Below, one piece after another: positions 44,318 through 54,408 of a DNA stretch of 64,000 nt (its first letter is position 1; every line of letters begins with the position of its first letter). Source of the stretch: a candidate division WOR-3 bacterium (GTDB taxonomy: Bacteria; Hydrothermota; Hydrothermia; UBA1063); contig JBDRYS010000001.1 of assembly GCA_039803545.1 (NCBI GenBank), positions 747,866 to 811,865 of the forward strand, given 5' to 3'. The notes under the pieces are model-generated. The model was not told the DNA's origin. It made no database searches and saw only the letters and a list, made by a program, of their open reading frames with translations. Both the position numbers and the translations under genes were made by a program.

Positions 44318-46699
44318 TTAAAAAGAGTAATCTAAACTCAGCTGGAGGTTAACCACCCTCCTTTGATCTACAAAAGGTAAATAAACCTCATTACCGTCTG
44401 CGTCAACAATTTTCCTTCCTAACAACCCTGTATGCGGGTAAGTTGTCAACTTGTCTTTTATTTTAAAACGAAGACCAAGGTTTGGTTTAAGCCTCTCGAC
44501 AATCGATACAAACCACTTGCTACCATCCCCGTAGAGAAAATCGATTCCCGTATCTTCAAAGTGCCAGAGTGAATAACCATTGGTTGCCCATACCACGGCA
44601 CCTGCCTTGACTGAGAGGCCTGAAGTGATATCTCGGTCAACGTAGAAAGACAAGAAAGAGCCATAAATTGAGGTTCTGAAATCGATGCCCCTTTCGGTTA
44701 ATTTCATTATAGAATTCCTATATTCTGCGGTAAAAAAGGTGCCACCAAAGGGGATCATAAATTGCAAAGAATTTTCGTTAAGCCGGCTGGTTGAAATTCC
44801 GAGATATCTAATGTTTGATTTCATCTGCATCCTATTGGTGTATCGGACTCTAAACTGGTTAATGACCCGGTATTCCACCTGGAATTGTGCCCTGTAATTA
44901 TTTTGTAAATCCGATTTATCCCGCCACAAATCCAAGTATAATCTTGGGAAAAGCAGTCTCGCAAAGGGTTGATACCTTGCTTCAATATAAACACCCTGCT
45001 CAGGTTTGGGAAAGGGGAGATTACCGAGACTGGCATACAAAGGATCGATAAGCCTGTAACTCCGAGTTAAAATGGTGTACCTGAAACGGGTATCTTCATA
45101 GAAAGGCCTTGCATAAGGATTCGTATAGTCAACATCGTAATCTCTGTAAAGGATCGTGAGATTAAAGAGGCTCTGCTGGATCCTTCCCTTTACCCAAAAG
45201 GCATCGCCTCCCCGTATCTCCTTTGCATACTCCATCTCAAGAGAAAAGGGATAAAGGACCGTTCTACCTGAAAACTGGACAAATTTCTTTTCCTGTCCAC
45301 CTATCCAGTTAAAAACAGGGTCAGAAAAGTCCTCCCTATCCAATGGAATATCCATAAAGGAAAAGTTGCAAACCATTGGGCGAGAATACCAGATCCTCAT
45401 GCCTGAAAATCCGATTTGTGTGCCCGGCACCCTCTCCAGCACATCGAGTTTTACGTTAAATCCCTGAACCTTCTCATAAAACTTGTCCTGGAAAGTGGAG
45501 GGTATAAAATCCCCATCATAGTAAAAGATCAAGTTCCCGTTTTTATCCTCAACACCGTTTTTTAATGTGTAAGAATGCCAAAGAGAGACTTTAAATGGCC
45601 CCTTAACTGCCTCAATTGCCCCTCCGTAAAGTGAAAAAGCATCATACCTCGAAAGGTCACCAAAAATTCCAAAAACCCTATCCATCAACCTGGATCTCCC
45701 CTCATCGCTATTGTCAATGAGAAGTCCCTGATCGAGGGTAACGCGGTAGTATCCGAGAACTCCCTTGTTCAAAACCAATCCTAAGGGCAACTTTAACTTT
45801 TCCACTGATGCATAATACTTTGGCAAAGGCTTAGTTAAATAAGGATTATCATAAAGAGAAAGCCCGATCCTAAATTTACCCCAGGCAAGACCGTTAAATT
45901 TGAACCTTAGGTAAGGCTCTGGTTTTAAAAGAGATGACTCCTCTTTTTCCTTTGTAAGTTGATTGGCAAGCCAGAGGCTATCCTGGGCAGTCCATCCTGC
46001 TGCTTTTAGGTTTGACCACAAAGTTACAGTTGTATCTGATATTGAGGAAGTTAACTGTTCAAGACGGGCCTCAATGTCGCTACTCTCTTCTTGGAAAAGC
46101 TCTGAATAATGACTAACATTTAAAGTAATCCAGCCTGTGAAGGGAATTGGTTTGGGGTCTCTAAAAGTAACGTAGGGGAGCATATTACGGTATCCATAGT
46201 AGGAAAGCCCCGGGGTCCTTCTGAGATGAGAAGGCCTTAAAAAACCAACCATCTTTGCCCTTTTATAGGTCTGGACTGCATCAATAAGTGAGACACCATA
46301 AATGGAGTAGAGTTCATCAATGGAAGCCTTGTTTACATTAATAGGATTAGCAAGGGCACTAAACCAGTAATCCAGTGCCGTTTCTTGAGGGCTCTCTTCT
46401 GTGACCGTTCTTTCCTTTACTTCCTCAGCATAATAAGAAAAATAGCCTTCCCTTCCCTTCTGACTGAAATAAACCTTCTCCTTTAGAATTTTTACATCTT
46501 CTGAGGTAAGAAAAGGCAAATTAGCGACATCATAAATATTCTGGAAAGGTCCATAACTTTCACGATAGTTGTAGAGCTTGACTATTTTCACACTATCAAT
46601 AGGTAGGGCCTTTAGAAGCTCATCCAAATTAGCCCTGTTGAGATCAATTTTCCCATCAGCCTGGGAAAATAAAAGGAAAAAGAGAAGATATCTAATCAC
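44318..46699 (-). CDS. Helix-hairpin-helix protein fused to a predicted outer-membrane barrel
   Basis: This ~793-residue exported protein has a signal peptide (~1-18). Two ComEA-like helix-hairpin-helix units follow (DLNRANLDELLKALP ~20-70; NVNKASIDELYSIYG ~120-165). A long C-terminal region of amphipathic strands ends in Phe (LQLSLDYSF), typical for an outer-membrane barrel. HhH units bind DNA or act as protein modules; the fusion to a barrel is known in Bacteroidetes relatives, but its role is not. The start is most likely a GTG with AGGAGG five bases upstream, just past the TGA of the PorV-like gene. Confidence 0.75.
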   Translation of the reverse strand: MIRYLLFFLLFSQADGKIDLNRANLDELLKALPIDSVKIVKLYNYRESYGPFQNIYDVANLPFLTSEDVKILKEKVYFSQKGREGYFSYYAEEVKERTVTEESPQETALDYWFSALANPINVNKASIDELYSIYGVSLIDAVQTYKRAKMVGFLRPSHLRRTPGLSYYGYRNMLPYVTFRDPKPIPFTGWITLNVSHYSELFQEESSDIEARLEQLTSSISDTTVTLWSNLKAAGWTAQDSLWLANQLTKEKEESSLLKPEPYLRFKFNGLAWGKFRIGLSLYDNPYLTKPLPKYYASVEKLKLPLGLVLNKGVLGYYRVTLDQGLLIDNSDEGRSRLMDRVFGIFGDLSRYDAFSLYGGAIEAVKGPFKVSLWHSYTLKNGVEDKNGNLIFYYDGDFIPSTFQDKFYEKVQGFNVKLDVLERVPGTQIGFSGMRIWYSRPMVCNFSFMDIPLDREDFSDPVFNWIGGQEKKFVQFSGRTVLYPFSLEMEYAKEIRGGDAFWVKGRIQQSLFNLTILYRDYDVDYTNPYARPFYEDTRFRYTILTRSYRLIDPLYASLGNLPFPKPEQGVYIEARYQPFARLLFPRLYLDLWRDKSDLQNNYRAQFQVEYRVINQFRVRYTNRMQMKSNIRYLGISTSRLNENSLQFMIPFGGTFFTAEYRNSIMKLTERGIDFRTSIYGSFLSFYVDRDITSGLSVKAGAVVWATNGYSLWHFEDTGIDFLYGDGSKWFVSIVERLKPNLGLRFKIKDKLTTYPHTGLLGRKIVDADGNEVYLPFVDQRRVVNLQLSLDYSF

Positions 46700-46701
46700 C
46701 A

Positions 46702-47514
46702 TCACCTCCTGAAGCTAAGCCCGAAGGAATGAGACGGTGACAGCTCAAAATTTGTCGAATAGGCGTAATCTATAATGAAATTCTTCAAATTGATCCCCAG
46801 TCCGAAAGAAGCCTTCTTATAATCCTCTCCGTAATTCAAACCGCCCCTAATTTTAAGAAATCCATTTGCCAGTGTGACCTCTTCACCCAGCATAAAGATC
46901 GGTGAATTACCTGGGCTCATGCGAAAACTCAAGTATGTTGAGCTTAATCCCTGGATTGATATGCCCATTCCCATGTCTAAGTACTGAGGTAATTCATTCC
47001 CCCTTAGACTACTTCTCGTTATATTTTTATAGAAAACACCAGCGGAGACGAAGTCGGAGACAGCGGACTGTATGCCCAGGTCAATGCCCCCTGTATAGTC
47101 TGTACCAAACCTCGGATCCTGAAACTTGTATACATTTACACTTCCACCAACGTTTATAACACCTATGTTCCTCCCATAGGACAGTATATACATTCCTTCG
47201 GCGTACCTGCCTTCACCCTCTAAATTTAAAAAGTATTCGCTTATCCCGAGCGCGAAATTAGAGTACTTAAATCCGAGGATTGCGGACTTGAGTCCCTCTA
47301 TATCGCCATATGGAACTTCGTAAGAAACAAGGAGTTCTACTTTAGAGCCAGAAGAGATACCTGCGGGATTAATAAAAAGTGCATCTACACCGGAAATGGA
47401 GGCAACGCCACTTTCAGAGATTGACCTTGAGTAAGGAGTAATTCCCACATTTTCATGGGATGCGAAGAGTGTGCCCACTGCAATAAAAAGAGCCAATGCA
47501 CTTATTTTTCTCAT
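46702..47514 (-). CDS. PorV/PorQ-like outer-membrane protein
   Basis: This 270-residue protein has a signal peptide (~1-19), then a barrel like FadL/PorV/PorQ proteins: [13 protein letters not shown] early, and the end [22 protein letters not shown] ends at residue 270 with the usual aromatic-basic close (read as two short motifs, [11 protein letters not shown] and HSFGLSFRR). In type IX secretion PorV shuttles cargo to the attachment complex. Several secreted proteins in the window carry type IX-like modules, so it could serve them. It overlaps glyA by four bases. Confidence 0.72.
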   Translation of the reverse strand: MRKISALALFIAVGTLFASHENVGITPYSRSISESGVASISGVDALFINPAGISSGSKVELLVSYEVPYGDIEGLKSAILGFKYSNFALGISEYFLNLEGEGRYAEGMYILSYGRNIGVINVGGSVNVYKFQDPRFGTDYTGGIDLGIQSAVSDFVSAGVFYKNITRSSLRGNELPQYLDMGMGISIQGLSSTYLSFRMSPGNSPIFMLGEEVTLANGFLKIRGGLNYGEDYKKASFGLGINLKNFIIDYAYSTNFELSPSHSFGLSFRR

Positions 47515-48779
47515 AAAAGTCTCCTCATACTCTCATAACGCTCCTGGTATAGAGGAAATGCATCACAAAGTTCCTGCACTTCCTTTCTAACCTCTGAGAT
47601 CACTTTCTCATCATCGGGTGACCTTAAAACTTTGCTAATCAACTTGCCTATCTTTACCATTTCATCCTCCTTCATGCCTCTCGTAGTTACCGCCGGTGTT
47701 CCTATCCTTATGCCACTGGTTACCGTTGGTTTCTCGGGATCAAAGGGGATGGTATTCTTATTTACCGTAATTCCCGCTTTTTCGAGAGCCTTTTCAGCTA
47801 TGTTTCCAGTAATTTTGAAGGGTCTCAAATCCACGAGCATAAGGTGATTATCCGTACCCCCTGTTACAAGACGCAATCCTTCAGAAATAAGAGTTTCAGC
47901 CAATTTTTTGGCGTTCTTAACGATTTGCTCCTGATATTGCTTAAACTCCGGCGTAAGTGCCTCTTTCAGGGCAACAGCCTTTGCCGCTATCACATGCATT
48001 AAAGGCCCACCCTGAGCGCCAGGAAATACTGCTTTATCAATATCCTTAGCAAACTCCGCCTTGCACATTATCATACCGCCTCTTGGCCCACGAAGGGTTT
48101 TGTGGGTAGTAGTAGTTACAAAATGGGCGTAAGGAATTGGTGAAGGATGAATTCCAGCGGCCACCAGTCCCGCAATGTGAGCTATGTCCGCCATAAAGTA
48201 TGCCCCTACCTCATCAGCAATCTCTCTGAACTTATCCCATTCAATAATCCTTGGATAGGCAGAATATCCGGCAAGGATAAGCTTTGGCTTATGCTCTAAA
48301 GCAAGCTTTCTCACTAAATCAAAATCAATTCTCTCGGTTTCAGGATGGACGGTATAATGAACAACATTGTAGAGTTTCCCTGAGAAAGAAACCTTATGAC
48401 CATGAGAAAGATGCCCACCGTGGGAAAGTTGCATCGATAAAATTGTGTCTCCTGGGTTCAATACCGCAAAATAAACTGCCATATTGGCTTGAACACCTGA
48501 ATGAGGCTGAACATTAACGTGATCAGCGCCAAAGAGCTGCTTTGCCCTTTCAATAGCAAGTCTCTCCGCAACATCTACAAACTCGCAACCGCCGTAGTAT
48601 CTTGCACCCGGGTATCCTTCGGCGTATTTATTGGTCATCACATTGCCCATCGCTTCCATTACCGCATCGGAGGTGAAATTTTCAGAAGCGATAAGTTCAA
48701 GGCCATTCCTTTGCCTTTGAAGCTCATTAAAAATGGCCTCAAATATCTCAGGGTCTGTTCTTCTTAAATTCTCAAACAT
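47511..48779 (-). CDS. glyA: Serine hydroxymethyltransferase
   Basis: GlyA converts serine and THF to glycine and methylene-THF using PLP. The 422-residue protein has the PLP lysine motif [13 protein letters not shown], the N-terminal [12 protein letters not shown], and [13 protein letters not shown]. Length is normal. It follows pdxT by one base, and pdxST makes its cofactor, which gives a logical operon. Confidence 0.97.
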   Translation of the reverse strand: MFENLRRTDPEIFEAIFNELQRQRNGLELIASENFTSDAVMEAMGNVMTNKYAEGYPGARYYGGCEFVDVAERLAIERAKQLFGADHVNVQPHSGVQANMAVYFAVLNPGDTILSMQLSHGGHLSHGHKVSFSGKLYNVVHYTVHPETERIDFDLVRKLALEHKPKLILAGYSAYPRIIEWDKFREIADEVGAYFMADIAHIAGLVAAGIHPSPIPYAHFVTTTTHKTLRGPRGGMIMCKAEFAKDIDKAVFPGAQGGPLMHVIAAKAVALKEALTPEFKQYQEQIVKNAKKLAETLISEGLRLVTGGTDNHLMLVDLRPFKITGNIAEKALEKAGITVNKNTIPFDPEKPTVTSGIRIGTPAVTTRGMKEDEMVKIGKLISKVLRSPDDEKVISEVRKEVQELCDAFPLYQERYESMRRLL

Positions 48780-48780
48780 G

Positions 48781-49365
48781 CTACTTTCTCCCTTTTGCTA
48801 ATTTTAAGAAATAATCGTAAATCTCCGTGCCTTCTTCCAGTTCAGGGTGAAAGGTCATAGCAAGGATGTTTCCCTGCCTTACAATGACCGGCGACCCCTC
48901 AAAACTCCCGAGAACTTGAACCTCTTTCCCAACTTCTACAATCTTTGGAGCCCTTATAAACACACCTGTAATCTCAACCTCATTACCGTCTAAGGTTAAC
49001 TTCAAAGGAGCTTCAAAGGATTCCCTTTGTCTCCCGTAAGCATTTCTTCTCACCGTAATATCAAGGACACCAAGGGGAGTAACTTCCCTTTCACTCCCTT
49101 CGAATCTCTTTGCAAGCATTATCAAACCAGCACAAGTCGCAAACACTGGAAGGCCATTTTCAATCCTCTCTCTTAAGATTTCGTCCAGGGCATATCTACC
49201 AAGAATTTTGGTGATAGTCGTACTTTCTCCACCTGGCAATATTATTCCGTCAATCTCGTCCAGCTGTGTAGCCTTTTTCACTAACAAATATTCATTACCC
49301 GTTTCTAATATTTTACGTGCATGGAGTTCAAAATCACCCTGAATTGCAAGGATTCCGATCTTCAC
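48781..49365 (-). CDS. pdxT: Pyridoxal 5'-phosphate synthase glutaminase subunit
   Basis: PdxT supplies ammonia from glutamine to PdxS. The ~194-residue class I glutaminase has [22 protein letters not shown], the nucleophile Cys in [10 protein letters not shown] and the His-Glu pair in [11 protein letters not shown] choose the GTG at 49365, which overlaps the pdxS TAG; another GTG two codons upstream is possible. [12 protein letters not shown] is the usual family start. Confidence 0.95.
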   Translation of the reverse strand: MKIGILAIQGDFELHARKILETGNEYLLVKKATQLDEIDGIILPGGESTTITKILGRYALDEILRERIENGLPVFATCAGLIMLAKRFEGSEREVTPLGVLDITVRRNAYGRQRESFEAPLKLTLDGNEVEITGVFIRAPKIVEVGKEVQVLGSFEGSPVIVRQGNILAMTFHPELEEGTEIYDYFLKLAKGRK

Positions 49366-50255
49366 TACCACCCCCTTGTTTGTAACAACTCTTCCTGAGA
49401 CAACTTTGTAACGTCAATACCTCGCATTGGCTCTCCAAGTCCCCTTGAAATCCTTGCAAGGATCTCCGGGTCGTCGTAATAAGTAACAGCTTCAACGATG
49501 GCTCTTGCCCTCTTTTCCGGATTTTCAGATTTAAAAATGCCACTACCCACAAATACAGATTCCGCTCCCAATTGCATCATCAGTGCAGCATCTGCTGGCG
49601 TGGCAATACCGCCCGCTGCAAAGTTTGGAACAGGTAATTTACCATGATCGTGCACATACTTTACCAGTTCGTAAGGGGCACCAAGCTTTTTAGCCTCGGT
49701 AACCAGTTCTTCTTCCCCAAGGGTTGTTAACCTTTTAATTTCTGACTGTATTTTTCTCATGTGCCTTACAGCTTCTACGACATTTCCTGTACCTGCTTCA
49801 CCCTTCGTTCTAATCATCGCTGCACCCTCTGCAATCCTTCTTAAAGCCTCACCAAGGTCTCTTGCCCCACAAACAAAGGGTACCTTGAAGACGTGTTTAT
49901 TAATATGGTACTCTTCATCGGCAGGTGTCAAAACTTCACTTTCATCAATAAAGTCAACTCCAAGGGCTTCAAGAATCTGTGCTTCAACGAAATGTCCAAT
50001 TCTGACCTTTGCCATAACAGGAATAGAAACAGCCTCCATAATTTCAATAATTTTCTCAGGGTCAGCCATTCTGGCCACACCGCCTTCTTTTCTAATATCG
50101 GCGGGAACTCTCTCAAGGGCCATAACTGCAACAGCACCGGCCTGCTCAGCAATTTTCGCCTGTTCTGCGGAAGTTACATCCATAATAACCCCGCCTTTAA
50201 GCATTTCAGCAAGCCCAACCTTTAACCTGAATGTTCCTGTCAAAATAGTTGACAT
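49365..50255 (-). CDS. pdxS: Pyridoxal 5'-phosphate synthase synthase subunit
   Basis: PdxS builds PLP from ribose 5-phosphate, glyceraldehyde 3-phosphate and ammonia. The 296-residue TIM barrel has [22 protein letters not shown] (quoted in part: [18 protein letters not shown]), [17 protein letters not shown], and [15 protein letters not shown]. The start at 50255 (MSTILTG) has GGGAGGTGA seven bases upstream; an ATG five codons earlier overlaps that site. First gene of the pdxS-pdxT-glyA-PorV-HhH-acpS-arcC operon with its own promoter. Confidence 0.96.
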   Translation of the reverse strand: MSTILTGTFRLKVGLAEMLKGGVIMDVTSAEQAKIAEQAGAVAVMALERVPADIRKEGGVARMADPEKIIEIMEAVSIPVMAKVRIGHFVEAQILEALGVDFIDESEVLTPADEEYHINKHVFKVPFVCGARDLGEALRRIAEGAAMIRTKGEAGTGNVVEAVRHMRKIQSEIKRLTTLGEEELVTEAKKLGAPYELVKYVHDHGKLPVPNFAAGGIATPADAALMMQLGAESVFVGSGIFKSENPEKRARAIVEAVTYYDDPEILARISRGLGEPMRGIDVTKLSQEELLQTRGW

Positions 50256-50278
50256 TTTCTCACCTCCCATCTGCTTTC

Positions 50279-50307
50279 AGTATATAACTTTTTACGTGTA
50301 AGGTCAA
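50279..50307 (-). promoter_or_regulatory. Promoter of the pdxS operon (with leader)
   Basis: On the minus strand: TTGACC (50307-50302), 17-bp spacer, TATACT (50284-50279). A short leader carries GGGAGGTGA before the ATG at 50255. Confidence 0.75.
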
Positions 50308-50346
50308 GGATTATAAGTATTTCTGGCATATTCCGACAACATTCCG

Positions 50347-50352
50347 TAAAAT
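50347..50352 (+). promoter_or_regulatory. Probable -10 element of the D-amino-acid transaminase gene
   Basis: TAAAAT (50347-50352), six bases, ATG at 50359. No clear -35 at 17 bp; TGGCAT is the best match. The spacing matches the leaderless genes. Confidence 0.45.
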
Positions 50353-50358
50353 TTTCTT

Positions 50359-51144
50359 ATGGCAAAAAGAATCTACTTTATCGATGGTAAGTTTAAAAGA
50401 AATCCCCTTTCAACGATTGAAGATAGGGGATTCTTTTTCGCCGATAGCATATACGAGGTAATCCGAGCAAGAAATGGAAAACCTTTCTTCTTAGAAGAGC
50501 ATCTCACGAGGCTGGAGAAAGGGCTGAAGGAGATAAAGATTGACCTCAAGCTGGATAGCGGTTACCTTGAGGAGGTGATTAAAAAATCGCTAAAAAAACT
50601 TAAGAAAAAAGAAGCGGCAATATACTTGCAGATAACGAGAGGAAAGGAGCCAAGAAGCCACTTACCAAGAAGAAAAACAAAACCCACAATAATCATAATA
50701 ACCAGCGAATTCAGGCCGCTTGCACCAAGGCTCTTTAAAGAAGGGGTGTCCCTAATACTCTACCCCGATATCCGATGGGCCCGATGTGATATAAAAACCA
50801 CTATGCTTTTACCCAATGTACTTGCAAAAATTGAAGCAAAGGAAAGAGGATTTTTTGATGCCCTGTTTTACAAAAATGGCTATATTACCGAGAGCACCTC
50901 TTCTTCCTTCTTTGGAATTATTGGCGGGAAGCTCTTTACTCACCCTGCCACCCATGACATACTTCCTTCTATAACAAGGGAAAAGGTACTTCAAATCGCG
51001 AAGAACCTTGAAATACCGATAGAAGAAAGACCTTTAGCCCTTGAAGAGATCAGAAAACTTGAGGGGGCATTCCTCGCTGGCACAACCTACGATATTCTTC
51101 CTGTAAAAAGGATTGAGGAAGTTGAAATTCCGTTGAGCTCATAG
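50359..51144 (+). CDS. dat: D-amino-acid transaminase (class IV aminotransferase)
   Basis: This 261-residue PLP enzyme resembles D-alanine transaminase: PLP Lys146 in RCDIKTTMLLPNVLAK, the substrate-carboxylate R-x-H motif at 99-101 (RSHLP), and TESTSSSFFGI. It would make D-glutamate or D-alanine for peptidoglycan. It is about 20 residues shorter at the C-terminus than usual; the frame stays open for 18 more codons after its TAG (TSQIQIEYAKLLEKLSL), so a nonsense truncation is possible. No Shine-Dalgarno sequence; leaderless geometry. Confidence 0.85.
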   Translation: MAKRIYFIDGKFKRNPLSTIEDRGFFFADSIYEVIRARNGKPFFLEEHLTRLEKGLKEIKIDLKLDSGYLEEVIKKSLKKLKKKEAAIYLQITRGKEPRSHLPRRKTKPTIIIITSEFRPLAPRLFKEGVSLILYPDIRWARCDIKTTMLLPNVLAKIEAKERGFFDALFYKNGYITESTSSSFFGIIGGKLFTHPATHDILPSITREKVLQIAKNLEIPIEERPLALEEIRKLEGAFLAGTTYDILPVKRIEEVEIPLSS

Positions 51145-51251
51145 ACTTCGCAAATACAAATAGAATACGCTAAGCTCTTGGAAAAACTGAGTTTATAGAA
51201 GGTTTTTAGACCTGAAGAAAAAACTTGAACAAATAGAAAGGTATTCTTTAT

Positions 51252-51257
51252 TATAAT
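51252..51257 (+). promoter_or_regulatory. Probable -10 element of the GGDEF-STAND operon
   Basis: TATAAT (51252-51257) lies ten bases before the ATG at 51268. A -35 is not clear (TTGAAC at 51225 gives a 21-bp spacer). No ribosome site is present, so the leader is a few bases at most. Confidence 0.4.
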
Positions 51258-51267
51258 AAGCCAGATT

Positions 51268-54200
51268 ATGTTTTTAGAACTTGTAGACAATCTGCGAGAC
51301 GAACTTACGCAGGTTTACAACCGCCGCTATCTCGATTTTATCTTTTCCCAGGAATTGAAGAAAATAAGAAGGTATGGCGGTCAATTCTCCGTTCTCTATA
51401 TTGATCTCGATGACTTCAACCTTATAAATAACCTTTACGGTCATCGGGAAGGAGACAGACTTTTATATGAATTTGCCCAGTTTCTCGCTAAATCTTTGCG
51501 GGAAACTGACTCAGTAATAAGGTTGAGCGGCGACGAGTTTATTGTTATTCTAACTCACACCCCTGCCTCTAACGCAAAAGCTGTGTGTGAAAGGATAATT
51601 AATGAACTCAAAAAGAAAGATTTTAAAAACAGCAAACTGTCTTGTTCCATAGGGGTCGTTGAAGTTCCAACCAACGGAACAGATTGGCACACTATTTTTT
51701 CAAGACTGGAAGTGGCACTATTTAAAGCCAAAAAGTCTGGGAAAGGGACATATTACGTCTTACAGGAAAAGGACGCTGTTAGTCCCATCATACCTGCTCC
51801 CGTTATTTCTGGAAGGAAAAAGGAATTGGCCTGGCTAATTGAAAGAATCAACAATTCAGAGGTTTCATTGATAGCAGTTTCAGGTGCCCCTGGAGTAGGG
51901 AAATCTACCCTAATCAAAGAAGCGCTAAAGAATCTAAGAGATACTCTTGTTGTTATTGCAAAATCATCGATAGATGAATCATCGGGACCTTTCTCACCCT
52001 TTAGAACGATTCTGAAAAAAATTAAAGAGTTTGACTACTTCGCTTTTAAGGAAGCCTTTGAAACCCTTGACGAAACCGAAAGGGTAACCCTCGGGTTACT
52101 CTATCCTGAGCTGGGATACATACCAGAGAATGTGGATAGATATAAATTTTACGACGCCTACGTGAAACTAATTTCGATACTTTCTGACCGCCAGAAAATT
52201 GTTGCCTTCATAGACGATATACACTTAGCAGATTCTACAACCCTTGAACTCTTGTATTATTTACTGCATGCAGATTTGAAGAAAATTAAATTTGTAATTG
52301 CATTCAGAAAGGAAGACCATGAAAACAAGGGTTTTGAGAAGTTCTATTCCCATGTAACGAGGGAAAGACTTATTGAAGAGTTGCAACTAAAAGAATTAAG
52401 CCGGGCTGAAGCCTTTGACTTAATCGAAACTATTCTCCAGAGGAAATGTTCTGAAAACTTAAAGGAAAGGTTATACGAGAAATGCGATGGAAATCCCTAT
52501 TTCCTTGAGGAGACGATTAAAGAGTTCTTTAAGCATGAAATCATTTACCTTGACGGAGAAAACTGGAATATCAAGGCCGATTTTAAGGACCACGTTCCAG
52601 AGTCTATCCAGAACATTTTAACTGAGAGATTAAAACGTTTCCAAAGCGAAAAACTTCTGGAAATAATGGCTTGCCTTGGAAATGAATTCAATCTTAAAAT
52701 CCTCGAGCTTGTTACACAAACGAACTTAGGTGAAATCTTTGACACGATCGACAAATTGATAAGAAGTGGAATCCTTGTAGAAAGAAACGTTGATACCTTC
52801 GCTTTCAAGGAAGGATTAACACGGGAAATGATACTATCCCAGTTAAATGAACCTCGAAAAAGATTCATACACAGGAGCATCTTATCAGTTTTAGAAAAAC
52901 ACGCGGAAGTTCTAAAGATACCAGAAGAGAAGCTTGCTTACCATGCATATTACGCTGGTGAAAAGGAAAAAGTGAAAAAATACTCACTAAATGCAGCGAG
53001 AAAATGTAAAAAGTTCTATGCTTACGAAGAGGCGAAAAAATATTACAAATGGTACTTATGGAATGAAGATGACCTTCAAAAGGCAAAGGAAGCCGCCATT
53101 GAATATGCAGATCTACTTTTGCTTACTGGAGACATATCGGAAGCAATTGACGAATTGAACTCATACTTATTGAGATTTGGAGAAGATGCAGCTATATTGG
53201 ATAAATTAGCCGAAGCCTATTCAAAATCTGGAAAATTTTACGAGGCAGTTGAAAGTATTGAGAAGGCAATTAAAATTGAACCTAAAAATATTTACATTTT
53301 GAGGAAGGCCTGGCTCCTTCTATATGCAGAAAAGATAAGGGAAGCGTTGAATATTCTCGAAGAGTTTAAGAAAAGGGAGAAGGAACTCACAGAGCAGGAA
53401 AAGGCTTATTATTTTAACACCTTTGCCCTTCTCCTTATGGAGGAGGAAGAATACGAAGAAGCCGAAAAATATTTTAAAAGGGCTTTAGAACTGCGGGAAA
53501 AACTCGGAAATGAAAGAGGCGTAGCGAATATCCACTTAAATCTGGGAACTTTATATGCAAATCAGGGCCTTCATGTCAAAGCCTTAGAGGAATATGAAAA
53601 GGCTAAGGAAACTTACGACGCCATCGGCGACAAAAGAGGGATGCTAACGGCAATTCACAACTATAGCGATACCTTGAGATACTTAAGGAGACACGAAGAA
53701 GCTATAAAGGGTCTTGAAAATGCAATAAAAATAGCCAGGCAAATCAGAGATGATATGTCTTTGATATTGGGTTTATGCAATTTGGCTTCCATATATATCG
53801 AAATTGGTGAATTTGAAAAAGTAGAGAAACTCCTAACTGAAGCAGAACAGATGTCAAAAAGTCTACAAATCGAAGCGCTGGATATTTACGTCAAAAAAAT
53901 ACTCATGTCCTTTTACAGCAAGGGCAATAGAGATGAAGGAACAGCATTAAGAGTTTTTGAAGAGATTAAAGAACTACTACCTAAAATTGACTCGAGGGCC
54001 ACCCTTATTGATGCTGTCCTCGAGACCGCAGAAAGCTTGCTATTACTTGGAAAGATAGACCTTGCGAAGCCACTAATCGAAAAGTTCGAGAACATCCTGG
54101 AAGAATCAAAAACCTTCGACTTCAGATTGAAATATTACATTATCAAAGCTATTCTGAGCCACAAATTCCATGACAAACAAGCCTACGCAGAATCGTTGAA

Positions 54201-54408
54201 GAAACTTGGATTACTGCGAAAGGATTTAAGAGAAGATGAAAAGGCTCGATATATTGAGTACTTAGCAATCCTTCTTGGAACCATAGGTAAAACAGAGGGG
54301 ATGAAAAAAATGATATCCAGATTAATGGAAAATGCCCAAAAAGAAATGTTTAATCTTGAAATTGTGAGACTAACCCTACTAAAGGAAAATTTGGAAAGGA
54401 CTTTTTAA
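51268..54408 (+). CDS. GGDEF - STAND-type AAA ATPase - TPR signalling protein (first)
   Basis: This 1046-residue cytosolic protein has three parts. Residues ~1-165 are a diguanylate cyclase domain with LTQVYNRRYLD, IDLDDFNLINNLYGHREGD and the signature S-G-D-E-F at 87-91. An inhibitory RxxD site (R78-D81) lies five residues before. Residues ~180-560 are an AAA_16/STAND-like NTPase: Walker A GAPGVGKST at 206-214, Walker B FIDDIHLAD near 315. Residues ~590-900 are TPR-like helical repeats. The layout mirrors adenylate cyclase-AAA-TPR proteins with the cyclase replaced by GGDEF. It abuts its paralogue. No membrane segment. Confidence 0.85.
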   Translation: MFLELVDNLRDELTQVYNRRYLDFIFSQELKKIRRYGGQFSVLYIDLDDFNLINNLYGHREGDRLLYEFAQFLAKSLRETDSVIRLSGDEFIVILTHTPASNAKAVCERIINELKKKDFKNSKLSCSIGVVEVPTNGTDWHTIFSRLEVALFKAKKSGKGTYYVLQEKDAVSPIIPAPVISGRKKELAWLIERINNSEVSLIAVSGAPGVGKSTLIKEALKNLRDTLVVIAKSSIDESSGPFSPFRTILKKIKEFDYFAFKEAFETLDETERVTLGLLYPELGYIPENVDRYKFYDAYVKLISILSDRQKIVAFIDDIHLADSTTLELLYYLLHADLKKIKFVIAFRKEDHENKGFEKFYSHVTRERLIEELQLKELSRAEAFDLIETILQRKCSENLKERLYEKCDGNPYFLEETIKEFFKHEIIYLDGENWNIKADFKDHVPESIQNILTERLKRFQSEKLLEIMACLGNEFNLKILELVTQTNLGEIFDTIDKLIRSGILVERNVDTFAFKEGLTREMILSQLNEPRKRFIHRSILSVLEKHAEVLKIPEEKLAYHAYYAGEKEKVKKYSLNAARKCKKFYAYEEAKKYYKWYLWNEDDLQKAKEAAIEYADLLLLTGDISEAIDELNSYLLRFGEDAAILDKLAEAYSKSGKFYEAVESIEKAIKIEPKNIYILRKAWLLLYAEKIREALNILEEFKKREKELTEQEKAYYFNTFALLLMEEEEYEEAEKYFKRALELREKLGNERGVANIHLNLGTLYANQGLHVKALEEYEKAKETYDAIGDKRGMLTAIHNYSDTLRYLRRHEEAIKGLENAIKIARQIRDDMSLILGLCNLASIYIEIGEFEKVEKLLTEAEQMSKSLQIEALDIYVKKILMSFYSKGNRDEGTALRVFEEIKELLPKIDSRATLIDAVLETAESLLLLGKIDLAKPLIEKFENILEESKTFDFRLKYYIIKAILSHKFHDKQAYAESLKKLGLLRKDLREDEKARYIEYLAILLGTIGKTEGMKKMISRLMENAQKEMFNLEIVRLTLLKENLERTF

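Noticed and set aside
50256-50270. Upstream ATG of pdxS at 50270
   Set aside because: It overlaps the Shine-Dalgarno sequence serving the ATG at 50255.
50321-50346. Sigma-54-type promoter before dat (TGGCAT...TTCCG)
   Set aside because: It lacks the GC dinucleotide at the right place; the TAAAAT spacing explains the start better.
41759-51144. Genome-wide recoding of TAG to an amino acid (in-frame TAG in the GGDEF gene and a readable tail after dat)
   Set aside because: TAG ends many intact genes here (gatA, purN, PIN-TRAM, transaldolase, DUF3467, dinB) at normal family lengths.
50359-51198. Read-through extension of the D-amino-acid transaminase
   Set aside because: The extra 18 codons have no clear family motif; noted only as a possible truncation.
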